Source: Incurvaria masculella
Lineage: Eukaryota > Arthropoda > Insecta > Lepidoptera > Incurvariidae
Direction: 5' to 3'
Assembly: GCA_946894095.1 (NCBI GenBank)
Contig: OX335656.1
Coordinates: 635,001-699,000 of the forward strand
Length of the DNA stretch: 64,000 bases
Shown: positions 11,484 to 22,900 of the stretch, in pieces
Layout: every line of letters starts with the position of its first letter
Position numbering within the stretch: position 1 is the stretch's first letter
Notes under the pieces: model-generated
Database searches by the model: none
What the model saw: only the letters and a program-made list of their open reading frames with translations
Told to the model about the DNA's origin: nothing
Position numbers and translations under genes: made by a program

Positions 11484-11675
11484 CTAAGGCTGAGATAAAT
11501 AGTCGTAACAAAAACTAAGACTAACGCAAACTAGTACTTTGTGACGTCAATTTGAATTACTTTGAGATTTCGTCCATACAAAATGTGTCAAAGTGACGTC
11601 ACAAAGTACTACTTTGCGTTAGCGTTCGTTTCGGTTACGACTTTCTGTTACAACTAACTATTTATCTCAGCCTAA
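11484..11675. mobile_element. Small palindromic MITE (AGGCTGAGATAAATAGT ends)
   Basis: Left end CTAAGGCTGAGATAAATAGT, right end its near reverse complement ACTATTTATCTCAGCCTAAG. Inner arms ACTTTGTGACGTCA and TGACGTCACAAAGT also pair. About 190 bases, non-coding, no clear target duplication. Confidence 0.8.
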
Positions 11676-11679
11676 GTCA

Positions 11680-11830
11680 CAATAGCTCAGCGATAGCGAT
11701 CGCCAGTCCGCAAATCTGATGGACTGGTGCCTCGCTGAGCGTGGTTCCGCGAGGCGAGGTGTATTTAGCTTTTCTGAGTACCTTTGGCCACCCATGCCGG
11801 TTTTTCATAAAACAAAGTGAAGTTTTGCTT
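11680..11830 (+). repeat. Non-LTR 3' UTR-type fragment (CCTCGCTGAGCGTGGTTC)
   Basis: Contains CAGTCCGCAAATCTGATGGA, GTGCCTCGCTGAGCGTGGTT and CCACCCATGCCGGTTTTTCA. The same blocks occur inverted at 38098-38280 and 51093-51190. In the last case they follow a reverse transcriptase C-terminus, so this is probably its 3' untranslated end. Confidence 0.65.
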
Positions 11831-12004
11831 ATATTCAGCCGTGGCTGGCTAGCAAAACATATCAATCTCCCAAAGTTGTATTCATGTACCTGGAGCCCTA
11901 CTGCAAACTCTATCGAGTACGCGCTGCCGAGGAGGCGGTATCGCCTGTCAACAATATTGGATGCGTTTGACAGATGGTATCGAGGGCGCTTTCGATTTTG
12001 AGAG

Positions 12005-12130
12005 CTTTGCTGCTTCGACCATCTTTCATCAAATGCGATAGTACCAGACGGGCAAGGGCACTACAGTTTTACACGGATTCCAAACAATGGAGCAGTTCGT
12101 ATTCGTGACGAAATGCACTATTCCAATGTG
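12005..12130 (-). mobile_element. SINE fragment
   Basis: Carries GCTGCTTCGACCATCTTTCA, ACAGTTTTACACGGATTCC and GACGAAATGCACT, the middle of the SINE body and head junction in reverse. Both ends are missing. Confidence 0.7.
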
Positions 12131-12574
12131 CATGCACGAAAACTCGAATGAAAGGCGAAGCCCCCACAACCGGAGCTAAAGTCTCTTAAGGAGTTGATGC
12201 TAATACACCCTGTATATAGTTATCGCCAAAATAAAACACACTCTTAATTGGCCATCATATTTATTATCTGTATAAACATTTAGTTATATACTTACAATAT
12301 TAGATATAAAAATATCAATAGATTACCGTGTAAGCCTAACACAGTGATCTCAATATATCTGTAGTAGGTATTATCACATACTTTATACATGCTTTGTTAG
12401 CGAGCGATGGCGCGGTCGTGCCGCGCGCAGATTCACTTCTCGGTAGATGGAATTACAAGCGTAGGCAAATCGGGAGCGTTACTCCGACAACGATATGAAT
12501 ACATGCATGAGGCCAGTGAGTTTGCAACATTTCGGGCAAAAGGAATCATGTTAACCCAATGATAGATAGGGCAT
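12131..12574. other. No gene recognised
   Basis: AT-rich unassigned sequence with no shared repeat that I could see. Confidence 0.45.
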
Positions 12575-12953
12575 TTATGGGTACCAGAGGCCTGGGCTCA
12601 ATTCCGAAATGCACCACTGTCTTTCTCTTTCCGAGTTCGATAAGTGCATTTCGTCACGAATGCGAGCTGCTCCATTGTTCGGAATCCATGTAAAACTGTA
12701 GGTCCCCTTCCCCTACTAAGTAGATAGGGTTTAAGCCCGCCCGGGTTGGTACCATCGCATTGGATGAAAAGATGGTCGAAGCGGCAATGAAAAATTGTCC
12801 GTGTTTTCCATCCAGTTCAATGTAGCCGTGCTCATAAAGGGAAGGTCTTGGCATGGCACCTAATTCCTTAGGGAATGTGGTGTATTGGGCTAATATCATA
12901 ACGGTAGGTGTGGTATTATAGCCATCCATGTCAGGTCGCATAAAAAAAAACAA
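12575..12953 (+). mobile_element. SINE, tRNA-type head
   Basis: Head remnant with TACCAGAGGCCTGGGCTCAA, then a complete body (CCTACTAAGTAGATAGGGTT, GATGGTCGAAGCGGCAATGA) and CAGGTCGCATAAAAAAAAAC at the 3' end. The 5' end of the head is diverged. Confidence 0.85.
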
Positions 12954-12957
12954 AATA

Positions 12958-13252
12958 ATTAAGCCGCTAGGACTAGCCAACTACTCGCACCATACAAATG
13001 TACCTTTCAACAAATGTAATATGTAGTGAAACGCCTCAGTAATTCCAAATAGAACTCCATACTAATGATGTATTGTTAATATTTTTGGATTCCATCATTT
13101 GTTTAAACAATAATAATAAAAAAGTAGATTTTTCACATTTGAAATTTTAAATTAATATGATCTCTAGATATAAGTAAAAACAGCATACATGCATAAACAA
13201 ATAATTCCATTTGCTTTTAGATTTTACATTTAGTCAAAAAATTTCGGAAATG
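12958..13252 (+). repeat. Unclassified ~300-bp repeat, copy 2
   Basis: AATTAAGCCGCTAGGACTAG to AAATTTCGGAAATGGA, direct match of the 8080 copy with scattered substitutions and small indels. It starts a few bases after the SINE's poly(A). Confidence 0.75.
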
Positions 13253-13436
13253 GATTCCTCTTCAACAATTTATTTTGAATGGAAAAACTAAACATACATT
13301 AACAAAAATAGGTTGATCGCTAGACAAGGAATCACATATTGTAATAATGCAACGTGTAATCGTAAGACTTAGGTAGTTTACTTGGAGTGCCTCGTCAAAA
13401 TTTCAAATTTAGCTAGCACCAGGCCCTTAATGTATG

Positions 13437-13645
13437 CCTAACACACTTAATATCATGATATTAGTCCAACACAACATATGGGGATGAGGTGTCATGCCAG
13501 AGCCTTTTTTATTTTGCGGTGGTGGATGGAAAGCAGACAATTTTTCATTGCCTGTTCAACCCGACCAGCTTTCATTCAAGGTACCAACCCGGGACCACCT
13601 AATAAGGGAGGGACATCGTTTTTACGTGGGATCTGAACCGTAATG
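13437..13645 (-). mobile_element. SINE fragment, diverged
   Basis: Reverse-orientation body: ATTAGTCCAACACA, GTCATGCCAGAGCCTT, GACAATTTTTCATTGCC and GGTACCAACCCGGGACCACC. The head is absent. Confidence 0.7.
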
Positions 13646-14582
13646 GTCAAACGGAGAACCCGACCGCGCCCAGTGTTGCTCAACATCGGTTTAAATAGAA
13701 TAATTCATCATCCAATTGTGCTAAAAATCGCAAGCAACGTATAGGTTTATTATAGCTATTTAATAAATATGATAAAATTACTTCAGTGTAAGCTTGTGCA
13801 AATATATAGATGGGCAATGGGATAAATTGATTTTTCTTTTAATTTAAAAACACATTCGTATCAGATGGTGGGTTGAGTGCTTCTGCTACCACAACACGAT
13901 GTGGAGGTAGGTAAGGCTAACATGCGCGACCGAGACACATTTTTACATGAAACTTTCGGAAATAACTATTTGAATACCAAATTTGCCGACTGGGGCCCAG
14001 ACGGGATTCACCCGAGTGAATTTTCCTTATTGACCTGGACAAATATAATTAATTCGTTGCGGCCACAGCTACGCTTCAATATAAAATCACGCAAAACTTA
14101 ATTTAAAGCATTTAAGTAGTGATATGGCATGCGGCCTGATGTGGCAACATTATTTAAATTTATCAATTCAAACGCTATTTTCCATTCGAACGTTCAACAT
14201 TAGTGCCTAGCAATTTTAAACATTAATATCTATACACGCACAGCTTAAGTAGGTTCCTACAACACATTTACCAGCCCGGGTTCAATGTTTGTCATCTCGT
14301 TTGAGAGATTCATTTCGTGTATTAGTGAAACTTTTTCAGATAAAAGGAGGTGTGTCATCGGAATATTATGATCTTTAAGAATGATGTCGTGAAATCAACT
14401 CTCTTTGTCCATTGGCCACAATTTTACAAGCTGACTGCGAATAAAACTAGCAAAATCGTCTTCCAGGCCCTACCCCTACAAGTTGTCAGATATTTTAACT
14501 ATTTTAATCACTTAAGAAACCTTTTTACATGTCCGTATATTTTTATTTTTATGTAAATTTTCGCTACAAAAGATAACCTATC
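13646..14582. other. No gene recognised; short ORF with a DGIHP motif
   Basis: Mostly AT-rich. A 74-codon plus frame at 13877-14101 contains NNYLNTKFADWGPDGIHPSE. DGIHP resembles the Asp-x-x-His block of SGNH/GDSL hydrolases, a fold also reported in ORF1 of some CR1-like retroelements. One short motif is not enough for a call. Confidence 0.3.
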
Positions 14583-14706
14583 TCTTTTCCCAAGATCCAG
14601 ACTCTCTATACCAAATTTCATCAAAATTGGTTGAGCGGTTTAGCCGTGCAACTTGACAGACAGACAGACAGAGTTAGTTTCGCATTTATAATATTAGTAT
14701 GGATTT
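14583..14706 (+). repeat. Terminal part of a dispersed repeat (TATAATATTAGTATGG end)
   Basis: CCAAATTTCATCAAAATTGG, TTGAGCGGTTTAGCCGTG, an ACAGACAG tract and TTTATAATATTAGTATGGAT. This arrangement recurs in insect genomes as the end of a mobile repeat. A weaker relative is at about 36150-36240. Confidence 0.5.
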
Positions 14707-15173
14707 GTGGCAAGTCTAAAGCATCATCCAAGACTGGGACTATATTCGAATCATCGCTGGCCCCAATATCAAAGAATTCAGTACACTTAACCTACATTAT
14801 ACCATCACACTGACACCCAGCGGAGGGGCAGACGGGGCAGTGCGTCCCCACAGCATCCACTCAACACAAACCACATGACATCAATCATATTTTATGTGTG
14901 TACGTTAAACCAAACAATTGTATCGGCGACACACCTATCAATTCAAAAACAGACGTAACATTGTGAATGTAAGATCCAACTAGCCTATACAATCGTACCA
15001 AACCTACAATTCTCACTATACAGTTAACTCTATCTAATCATAATTAACTTAACTAGAGATCAACGTAATCTATACATGATAACAATTGTTTTGAAACAAT
15101 TCAAAATATTTCAAATACATTATATAATTTGACCAACAATATCTTTCCACCGCTCGGACACACTTCAGAGCTC
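14707..15173. other. No gene recognised
   Basis: AT-rich unassigned sequence; no open frame with a recognisable motif. Confidence 0.45.
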
Positions 15174-15505
15174 GTAGTCCCAACTGTCACGCAAATTGGC
15201 GTTTACGGCAAACCATTCGACTGGCGTTTTTAAATTTATGGAGAAATTTAAGATCGCGTGCAGTGGGCGTTAAGCGAACTAACATTTGCGAGTCCGAGTT
15301 TCATTTGACAGCTTACTCATTGTCACCATAAATACGTTGACATTTCCGTTTACGCCGACTGCGTTTTCATACAAATCGGATGTCCGAATTTGACTTTGAC
15401 AGCTTAAAGAAATAAGAATATCTAGTAAAAGCTTGTATGGAGTTTGACGTTTTTACGGAACTTCGAAGTTCCGTAAACGCCAGTTTAGGTGACAACTGGG
15501 ACTAA
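15174..15505 (+). mobile_element. MITE family D, copy 1
   Basis: Left end GTAGTCCCAACTGTCACGCA with AATTGGCGTTTACGGC. Right end GTAAACGCCAGTTTAGGTGA and CAACTGGGACTA, its inverted partner. The interior has TTAAGATCGCGTGCAGTGGG and CGAACTAACATTTGCGAGTC. Other copies: 20030-20356, 54931-55060 (partial) and 56763-57073 (inverted). Confidence 0.85.
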
Positions 15506-16069
15506 CAGCTTTGATGAATATATTATACTTTGGATGGTAATACTCATCTTAACAATTTTAATTAACTAGTCTAGCTATCAACATCTGTCACAAGTTGCAA
15601 GATTCCGGACTCTCAAACCAATCTACTATTAATTTACATCTATCTATGAAAAGTTAACTAAAATTTCGAGAGCAATTCAGTTGATTTCTTTAAAAAAAAA
15701 ATCCGTCTTCCAATCGAGAAATATTTTGGAAATGTTGCAACTTCTGGACACCTAAATAAAGGAACAAATTCATAACCGACGGCTCTTGAGTACAAATAGT
15801 AAGAAAAATCTGAAAATACAAAAACAATTCAGTCCCCTGAAGTGTCAATGAGAATAGAGAAGCAAGCTCCATTATTCTGTAAATTTCCAATCATATCTAG
15901 CAAACTATATGTTAGTTTATACAATTATCAAAATTTTAGTAAAATATCTCAGTCTGCCTAATTATATATATTTAATATAAAATTTCGTAAACATAAGTCT
16001 ACAAGAGTTTGTAACAAAAGTGCTATGTTAAGATTGTAGTTGCAGAACTATAGTGCTTGAAAGTAAGAC
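15506..16069. other. No gene recognised
   Basis: AT-rich unassigned sequence; the frame at 15690 has no known motif. Confidence 0.45.
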
Positions 16070-16441
16070 TTAAAAACGGCCCGTAAGCTATGCTCCCCAT
16101 ACAAACGTAGTTTACTAATCATTTGAAAACCGCTATTCTAATTAAATTGATGTTTAATATCTAATATCAGGTAACAAATATCTGCGCATACTTTTGTTTT
16201 TTTGAAAAATCCAAACCGAATGAAATGAAAGCAAAAAGAAAATCTTCATACGAATTTTGTTTTCTCTGTGGTTTGACCCAGAATACATTTATCGAAAAAA
16301 CAAAGACATGTAGACACAGATATTTATAGCCTAATATTACATACCAAATATCAAGTAAGTTGGAACAGTGGTTTTCAAATTATTAGTAAACTACGTTTGT
16401 ATGGGAGGTCAAATTTTCTGATGTTTACGGGCCGACCTTAA
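16070..16441 (+). mobile_element. TTAA MITE family B, copy 2 (intact reference)
   Basis: TTAAAAACGGCCCGTAAGCT at the left and ACGGGCCGACCTTAA at the right, with CCCCATACAAACGTAG and CTACGTTTGTATGGGAG facing each other inside. It is uninterrupted, which lets the SINE insertion in copy 1 be defined. The right TTAA is shared with copy 3. Confidence 0.88.
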
Positions 16442-17844
16442 GGTGGGCCCATGAGCTTCAGAAAATTATACTTCCCATACAAACGTAATTTAATAATCAT
16501 TTGAAAGCCGCTTTTCCAATGGGGATGAAAACTGCTTATTTATCAAGACAGGTGGCGTCTAAGCGAGCTTACCTAAACGATCTGTCAAAGCTGTCAGATA
16601 CCATACAAAATAAAACATAATAGATTAACATAACAAAAACATATTTACTCAACATACGTAATTAAAATGACTAAATTTTCTCGTTATTATTCTGAAAATT
16701 ATTTGTTTCATATTAATCAATCAATCAAATGAAGTACTCTTAGTACTCGTAAATAAAACTAGACAGGAATGACAATTTTGACGTTTCTGAGGTGAGGTGC
16801 GACACCTACAATAAGCTTTGAGTTTTCTTTCCCAATTATAGACCGGGATAGATACGGTTTGAGAAGCACATGAAATCCGAAATGATATTTTTTTTCTCAG
16901 AATTATATAATTTCATGTTCATATGCTTACATTAAGTTTGCAACATTTAGCGGGGCCCGGAAGATAGAAAAAAATATTAAAATGCATTAAAAAATATAAA
17001 TCTCCTAAACAAATATTTAGAAACGGTATTAAAAAAAATATATATGTTAAGTCTTTTAAGGCGTAATGTAACTGTGAATTTGCAACAATTTTGTAATTAC
17101 GGAAATGTATTTAAAAAAATGTTTTTACTAAAAAAAAACTATGCCGCGAACCTAACTTGCTATTGCTATATATCTTTCTAAAATATGTAAAAGAAAATTA
17201 AATTCTTTAAAAACTATACAACGAACGATTTTATACGTATTTCGAATTTTTTGTTTAGCTTTTGTGTGAATGTAAAAATTATAAATGAAAAAAAAATGTG
17301 CTTCTAATATTTGCAACATTTTACAAAAACCACAGAATATAGAGTTTGCGGTCAGTTTCCAATTTCAGAAAATAAAATAGAATTTTCATTTTTTTTTTTT
17401 GCAGATATTATGAAAATAGTACAAAAAAAATATATTTACACAGTTCCATAAATAAGAAATTGTTGCAAATTCACAGTAATATTACACCTAAAATTAGCTA
17501 ATATATAACATTTTTAAATAACATTTCTAAATATTTGTTTAGGAGATATCATTTTTTAAACATATTTCATATTTTTTCTATCTTCCGGACCCCCCAAAAT
17601 GTTGCAAACTTAAAGTACACACGTCCACATGAAATACTACGTTTATGAGAAAAAAAATTGCATTTCGGATTTAATGTTTTTCTAAGTGCTGATTTAAGGC
17701 TAAAGTTCCTGGAGTATTACTTGATATTTGTTTTCCAATACCAGGCAAAAAATATCATGTCTGCACATTTTGGGACAGTGGTTTTAGAATTATTAGTAAA
17801 CTATGTTTGTATGGGGATCTTCTGATGCTTACGAGCCCACCTAA
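16438..17844 (+). mobile_element. TTAA MITE family B, copy 3, with large internal insertion
   Basis: Left end TTAAGGTGGGCCCATGAGCT with CCCATACAAACGTAATTTAA. Right end TATGTTTGTATGGGGATC and ACGAGCCCACCTAA. About 1.2 kb of foreign sequence separates the halves, including the foldback at 16861-17690. The terminal TTAA on the right has become CTAA. Confidence 0.75.
16861..17690. repeat. Foldback with long imperfect arms
   Basis: Arms of about 250-280 bases around a loop of about 270. The left arm has CATGAAATCCGAAATG, TTAAGTTTGCAACATTT and TGTGAATTTGCAACAATT. The right arm has AATTGTTGCAAATTCACAG-like, AATGTTGCAAACTTAA and CATTTCGGATTTAATG. AT-rich and non-coding. Probably a foldback-type DNA element inside the MITE. 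Confidence 0.75.
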
Positions 17845-18564
17845 GTTCCCCAAAAATTTTGATAATTGCAAAATATGTTGTGCAATTGTTTTGGTAAAAA
17901 CACAAAGAAGGTAAATATGTGTAACTTGCATTGTATATTGTATTGTGTTAATTGCAGGTAGTACCCAAAAGAGACATCTTTGATTTGATAAACTCTTTAT
18001 TTTAAAAAAAACCCAATAAATGGTTTTACGTTTTTGAAAAAAAAGTCAACAATTTTATTGCCAATTGTAACCATCCAAAAAATTGGTGAAATTTCAGCTG
18101 CGCGGTAGGAGGCCGTAGGGCGCAGCGTGTACCTGTATAGTCGCCTTGTTTAAATTAATGCTTTAGTATGTTCGTACTGAAAGAGAAAGTAGCCGATGCC
18201 ACCGTATCGCCACTGGTTGTAAAAAAAATAATGGATATACTTTTGTGAATTTACTTTCCCATAATGCGTGAAGCAGGTGGCGTTGCTATGAGGTGAAATC
18301 GGCATCAAGTACGGTTCTCGGATTAACCTAACATGCAACTGATTGCTTGTATCATCAGTAACCAAAACATTAATATTTTTTAAAACTTACCCCGCTCATT
18401 TAATTTCATCGAACATGGTATGCTCTTTTCGGGTAATACCATTATGGAACCCCATGTATGTGACCGAAAAACCAACCAGCAAGATCCATAAGTGCAAAGA
18501 TAAATCGCTTACGATAATTTATGAACAAAGAATTTGCAAAAAATGCAAATGTAGACTGGTGGCA
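17845..18564. other. No gene recognised
   Basis: AT-rich unassigned sequence. Short frames here show no recognisable domain. Confidence 0.45.
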
Positions 18565-19123
18565 TTAAGGTGGGCCATCCCGCTCAACTCCCCATACAAA
18601 CGGGGAAAGAAGATCACGCCCATATTTCTCGTCAAAAATCCCAAATTCTGCTCAAAATAGCTTTATTTGATCGAACTAGATGTCTGATGAGCGTTGGCAT
18701 GGTTAAATTGTGTTTGGTTTCTATTGTGTTAAGTTATAAGGTCCGAAAGTTCGAATTTTTCGCGCGTTTTATACAACAAATTTGGAGGTGGATTACGCAA
18801 TGAAAAAGTAAGAACCTCTTAAAAAGATTAGTTATCAGACATAGCTTATTATATCAAGATTTATAATCTATTTGGTTTTTGTTAGATTTTTGACTACAGC
18901 GGTCGTGGTTTGATTTTAGCTTTAAGTCGTTTTGTAATTAAAATTTTCGTAAATCTTAACAAATCATACACTATGCACATTGTCTTTTTTGTGGACATGT
19001 TACATCTTCCTCATCACGGAGCCTGTCTTTTTTCTTTGAAACAGAGAAGGTCCCAGAGCGCAACAGCACTGTTTTGTGCCGTGCCCGCGAATGAGTTAGT
19101 CCCGCCAGGTTGGGCCACCTTAA
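18565..19123 (-). mobile_element. TTAA MITE family A, copy 3 (inverted)
   Basis: TTAAGGTGGGCCATCCCGCT at the left and CCAGGTTGGGCCACCTTAA at the right. It is in the opposite orientation to the other copies, with GACAGGCTCCGTGATGAGG reading on the minus strand. Confidence 0.9.
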
Positions 19124-19624
19124 AAACAATTCCAAACTATAAAATAATAATTTAGATAGGGCGTGCACTGGGAGTGTTCAGGTAAGCTGTTTGAAACCTA
19201 GCTTCTGAATGTTGCTAGCGTTCTCCAAATTAGAATTTTAAGTATACTTTTATATATAGATCCAAATAATTCTTCGTTATGTCATTGTGACACATTTCAG
19301 AGGTGAGATTTCACAATAAATATACTAGGCCTTACTTTTACTCCGTATTGGTCTTAGTTTCGATTAGCCATAGGCCCCTTCTCAAAGAAGCCTCATGATT
19401 CCACATAAGGAAACCTTGCATACAGGGTGTTAACAAACTTATAGATATTAACATTAGACTTTAGACTCAATTTTAACCAGGTAGTCCTTTGAACATTTGA
19501 AACAAAAAAGGTACATCATTTCAAAAATGATGAAAAAAATCATCCGCTTACTTTGCGTAGGTTTGTACAAAAATGACTGTGACATATATGTTTGTATAAT
19601 CGACCATGAAGCAGTGACTTACAT
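19124..19624. other. Downstream flank of Rme-8; no gene recognised
   Basis: Unassigned except 19560-19624, where GTGACATATATGTTTGTATA and ATCGACCATGAAGCA match the tail of the second SINE family at 11040-11330. Confidence 0.45.
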
Positions 19625-19853
19625 GCTGAGTATGAAATAGTATATTTATTTAAGTACAAAAATGTTTGGGGAGACGATTTTTTTGAATCATACAACAAAA
19701 TTGTACGTGCCAAGGAATACGTGGTTAAAATTTGGATCATAAGTCCATTAACATTCGACAGGTCAGCCCAATGGAAGAAGGGCCGACTGCGATCGCTCCG
19801 GTCGGAGCGCGCTAGCGTAGAGAGGCGGGCGCGGCCGGGGCGGGAGCGGCGTG
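19625..19853 (-). promoter_or_regulatory. Rme-8: Rme-8 3' UTR with poly(A) signal
   Basis: The TGA is followed on the minus strand by a GC-rich stretch, then AT-rich sequence containing AATAAA at 19645-19650, about 205 bases after the stop. Cleavage shortly after it would give a UTR of about 220 bases. The exact end cannot be read from the sequence. Confidence 0.6.
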
Positions 19854-19927
19854 TCAGTCGACGGGCGGCGGCTGCGCCGGGATGGAGGTCGGCGGCGCCG
19901 TGAGGTAGCCCGCCGTCTGCGGCACGC
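19854..19927 (-). CDS. Rme-8: Rme-8 exon 33, terminal coding exon
   Basis: Residues 1997-2020 plus TGA. It encodes [20 protein letters not shown] and ends PPVD, echoing the TAGYLT...LPPPVD end of vertebrate DNAJC13, without the short extension found there. The acceptor is GTGTGCAG. Confidence 0.94.
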
Positions 19928-22900
19928 CTGCACACCGCACACACACCGTGTCACGTCACATACCAACACATCCATGTGTGTGCAACAAAACCCGTATGAA
20001 AAAATGGGTTTATAACACATTCTGAGCCCCTGGTCCCACTTGTCACCCAAATTGGCGCTTACGACAAACCGATCGACTAGCTTTTTTAGATGTAAGGAGA
20101 AATTTAAGATCGCGTGCTGGGGCGTTGAGCGAACTAACATTTGCGAGTCCGAGTTCCATTTGAAAGCTTACTCACCATCGCCGTACATACGTTGACATTG
20201 CCGTTTACACCGACTCTGCGTTTTCATACAAGTCGGAAGTACAAATTTGATTTTGACAACTTGAAGAAGTAAAACCACAGAATAAGTAGTAAAAACTTGT
20301 TTTTACGTAATTTCGAAGTTTCGTAAACGCCAATTTAGGTGAGAACTCGGACTGACTGCTCTGTTGCCAAGCACAAAATTCGCCCCAAATAGGCGAGCGC
20401 AGTGAACTCGGTGGAGAGGCGGTACGCACCGGTGAGGTAGTGCGAGGCGGGCGCAGACGATATGAAGAGGTCGTGCCTCTGGCTCGCGTACTGCTCCCAC
20501 ACGGCGCTGCGCTCGAGCGCGGCGCGCACGCGCTCGCCGTGCGCGCCCGAGCGGCACATCGCCTTCAGCGCGGACACGATCTGCGCCTTGCTCTGGCCGG
20601 CCGCGCGCACGCCCTCCAGCCGCTCCTCCAGCAGCGACAGCAGCAGCCCGATCAGGTCCCACTCCAGCGCCTGCACGTTTATCTCCATCAGCAGAGTGGA
20701 CACAGCAATAACATGCTTTTATCATTCCTGTGTTCCTGTCCCAACAGGAATAATGAATACTAAATTAGAGAGAATATGATTAGATGAGCGGCTCGTAGCC
20801 TAGTGGCGCGGGGACTGGCCTAGCGTACCAGAGGCCCAGGTTCAATACCAACCTGCACCACTGTCTTTTGTTTTCACTGTCTTGTTTCAGAGTTCGATAA
20901 GTGCATTTCGTCACGAATGCGAGCTGCTCCACGGTTCGGAATCCATGTAAAACTGTAGGTCCCCTTCCCCTACTAGGTGGTAGGGTTTAAGCCCGCCCGG
21001 GTTGGTCCCATCGCATTGGATGAAAAGATGGTCGAAGCGGCAATGAAAAATTGTCCGTGTTTTCCATCTAGTTCAATGTAGCCGTGCTCATAAAGGGAAG
21101 GTCCTGCATGGCACCTAATTCCTTCGGTAATGTGGTGTATTGGGCTAATATCATAACGGTAGTTGTGTGGTATTAGCCATCCATGTCAGGTCGCATAAAA
21201 AAAAAAAAAAAGATAATACCACAATTATTGTTGACATGAAGTATGTAAACATCAGTAAAAACCAGGCAAGTACGAGTCGGACTAGCACACAAAGGGTTCG
21301 GGCTGTACCTTGTTATAGCAGCAACAAAAATACACACTTTGTGAAAATTTCATCGGTATTGTGGTGTCTAAATTTCTTTGCTCATGAGATACAGACGGAC
21401 GGACGTACCGACGGACGGACAGTGGAGACTTACTAATTGGGTGCCGTTTGGATTTTGATGATTCATTAAAATTTCTTTGAACCTAACCACACAGTTTCTT
21501 AGAAAACCAAAGAATAAAATGCCGTCTACTCAACAGCTGCTTTAGTTAACTATAATGAAAAGCTGTGAAAAAACAAACTACATATATTTGTATGATATTT
21601 GATAATGCATTTATTTTGTAGCAAAATACTTCGGACCATACTTCCTTCGGACCATACTTCCTTCGGACCATACTCATACTTCGGACCATACTCCCATTTC
21701 TTCGGACCATACTCCCATTATCGCAACAATGAGTAGCACAATTATCGAAAGAGAACTCAAAGAATATTTATATAATAGAACCACAGACTGGGATGTTTTT
21801 AGGGAATACATGACAGAAAAAATTGACTTGAATATACCTTTGAAAACAGGTGAAGATGTTGAATCGGCAATAACAACTTTTACTCAAATAATACAAACTG
21901 CATGTTGGGTTAGCACAAGTACTCCAAATAAGAGAAGGAATTTATACCAAAATGTGCCCGTAGAAGTCAAAGTCAAAGTGTTAGAGAAAAGACGTCTTCG
22001 GCGAATTTGGCATAACTCCAGGCGTACTGATGACAAACAAGCATTTAACAAAGCCGCTAAAGAATTGAAGACTTTTCTTCAAGACATTGAAAATGAAACT
22101 CTCCAAAATCGGCTCGAACACATGTCAGTAAAGGGAAATAGAGAATACTCACTATGGAATGCAGTTAAAAGCACAACGAAACCTCAATACTTACAATATC
22201 CCTTGAAGCTTACCGATGGCTTGTGGGCAAAGACTGACACGGAAAAATCTAAGGCATTTGGGCGGTTCCTTCAAGAAGTATTTACTCCAAATGATGCTAT
22301 CGACGATAATTGGCAAAGGAAAATAGATGAATACCTTGAAAGTGATTTGCAGTTGAGCCGGGGGAGAAGCTTTTGATTGGGGAATCAAAAGCTTCTCCCC
22401 GCATGAAATATGGACAACTGTCAGATCTCTTGACCTGAAGAAAGCTCCGGGATTTGACCAAATAACTGCAGAGGTATTGAGACAGTTGCCAAGGAAAGGT
22501 GTTGTATTCCTAACATCTCTATTCAATGCTATTCTGAGAACCTCTTACTATCCCTATGTATGGAAGGTCTCTCAAATAATTATGGTATGGTATGGGAAAA
22601 GATCATTTTCTTGTCTCCTCATATCGGCCTATAAGCCTCCTACCAGTCATTTCAAAATTGTTCGAAAAACTGTTTCTTACCCGCATGAACATGGTAATAG
22701 CTGAATCCTCACTGATACCAGATCACCAGTTTGGGTTTAGAAGCAAACATTCTACCATTGAGCAAGTCCACAGGGTTACTCATGAAATAAGACAGTCCCT
22801 AGAACGCCGCCAGTACTGCTCAGCAGCCTTCTTAGACATCCAGCAGGCGTTCGATAGGGTATGGCACAAAGGCCTCCTATACAAACTGAAGAAAAATCTC

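Noticed and set aside
18343..18803. Frames of about 105 and 77 codons
   Set aside because: They run into MITE family A sequence, which encodes nothing in its other copies.
20303..20763. Overlapping frames of 100-140 codons on both strands
   Set aside because: Only the frame with [13 protein letters not shown] and QRHDLFIS matches the family; the others are shadows of exon 32.
20785..20860. A functional tRNA gene
   Set aside because: Boxes A and B are present, but the acceptor arms do not pair and the sequence is the head of a SINE repeated many times here.
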